Positions 63,907 through 64,000 of a DNA stretch of 64,000 bases are shown piece by piece. Position 1 is the first letter of the stretch. Every line of letters begins with the position of its first letter. Source of the DNA: Nymphaea colorata (Eukaryota; Streptophyta; Magnoliopsida; Nymphaeales; Nymphaeaceae); contig NC_045140.1 in NCBI RefSeq assembly GCF_008831285.2, positions 25,810,131 to 25,874,130 on the forward strand, given 5' to 3'. The translations under genes and the position numbers were made by a program. The notes under the pieces were generated by a model. It had not been told where the DNA came from, searched no databases, and saw nothing but the letters and a program-made list of their open reading frames with translations.

Positions 63907-64000
63907 ATCTTGCTCCTTGCTTTCCTGGATCTTATGATCACGTCTTTGGATTGGTACTCTTCCTTGTGTGGATCTTGCCTCCACGTGAAAACGATGTATC
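63907..64000. other. 3' flank of the acyltransferase
   Basis: Presumed 3' UTR. No AATAAA is visible before the window ends. Confidence 0.5.

Overview
This window is nuclear DNA from a flowering plant. The evidence is spliced genes with GT-AG introns, plant-specific families (eIFiso4G and BAHD/HCT acyltransferases), AT-rich intergenic DNA, many (AT)n and (GA)n microsatellites, and small transposons. I cannot place the species from sequence alone.

Layout. (1) 1-6.2 kb is mostly featureless. It holds one MITE-like element and one small two-exon gene for a predicted secreted protein (3546-4106, +). (2) 6.2-13.1 kb is a complete nine-exon minus-strand gene for translation initiation factor eIFiso4G (811 aa). 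It has the eIF4E-binding site, MIF4G and MA3 domains in the expected order. (3) 13.1-21.1 kb is intergenic: old repeats, a CT-rich minisatellite and no convincing coding gene. (4) 21.2-63.9 kb is a BAHD acyltransferase array. It has two intact genes and at least eight broken copies, all related to hydroxycinnamoyl-CoA:shikimate hydroxycinnamoyltransferase (HCT).

The intact members are an HCT (21177-22885, -) and a diverged paralogue (62065-63906, +). The HCT keeps every catalytic and shikimate-contact residue I could check. The paralogue keeps the HXXXD histidine and aspartate and DFGWG but has replaced four acceptor-contact residues, so it probably acts on another acceptor. The broken copies are at 31508 (+), 33158 (-), 38392 (+), 42354 (-), 45430 (-), 48548 (+), 52786 (+) and 53638 (-). 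The loci mostly alternate in strand. The DNA between them falls into a few recurring block types: an HCT-type upstream block in three copies, a second pair of upstream blocks in three to four copies, and a shared 3' flank. This fits repeated duplication of divergently and convergently arranged gene pairs, followed by deletion between blocks.

Mobile DNA has been active inside the array. There is a 176-bp hAT-type MITE with an exact 8-bp target duplication inside a pseudogene exon, and a 1475-bp PIF/Harbinger-type element with a TAA duplication. There is also a GC-rich 324-bp hAT-like element, and an unclassified 370-bp element with 25-bp inverted repeats around a primer-binding-site-like motif. 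Functionally, the HCT would act in the phenylpropanoid/monolignol pathway in the cytosol. eIFiso4G is a housekeeping cap-binding scaffold with no functional link to the array. All protein calls rest on reading conserved motifs and on remembered family sequences; no database search was run.
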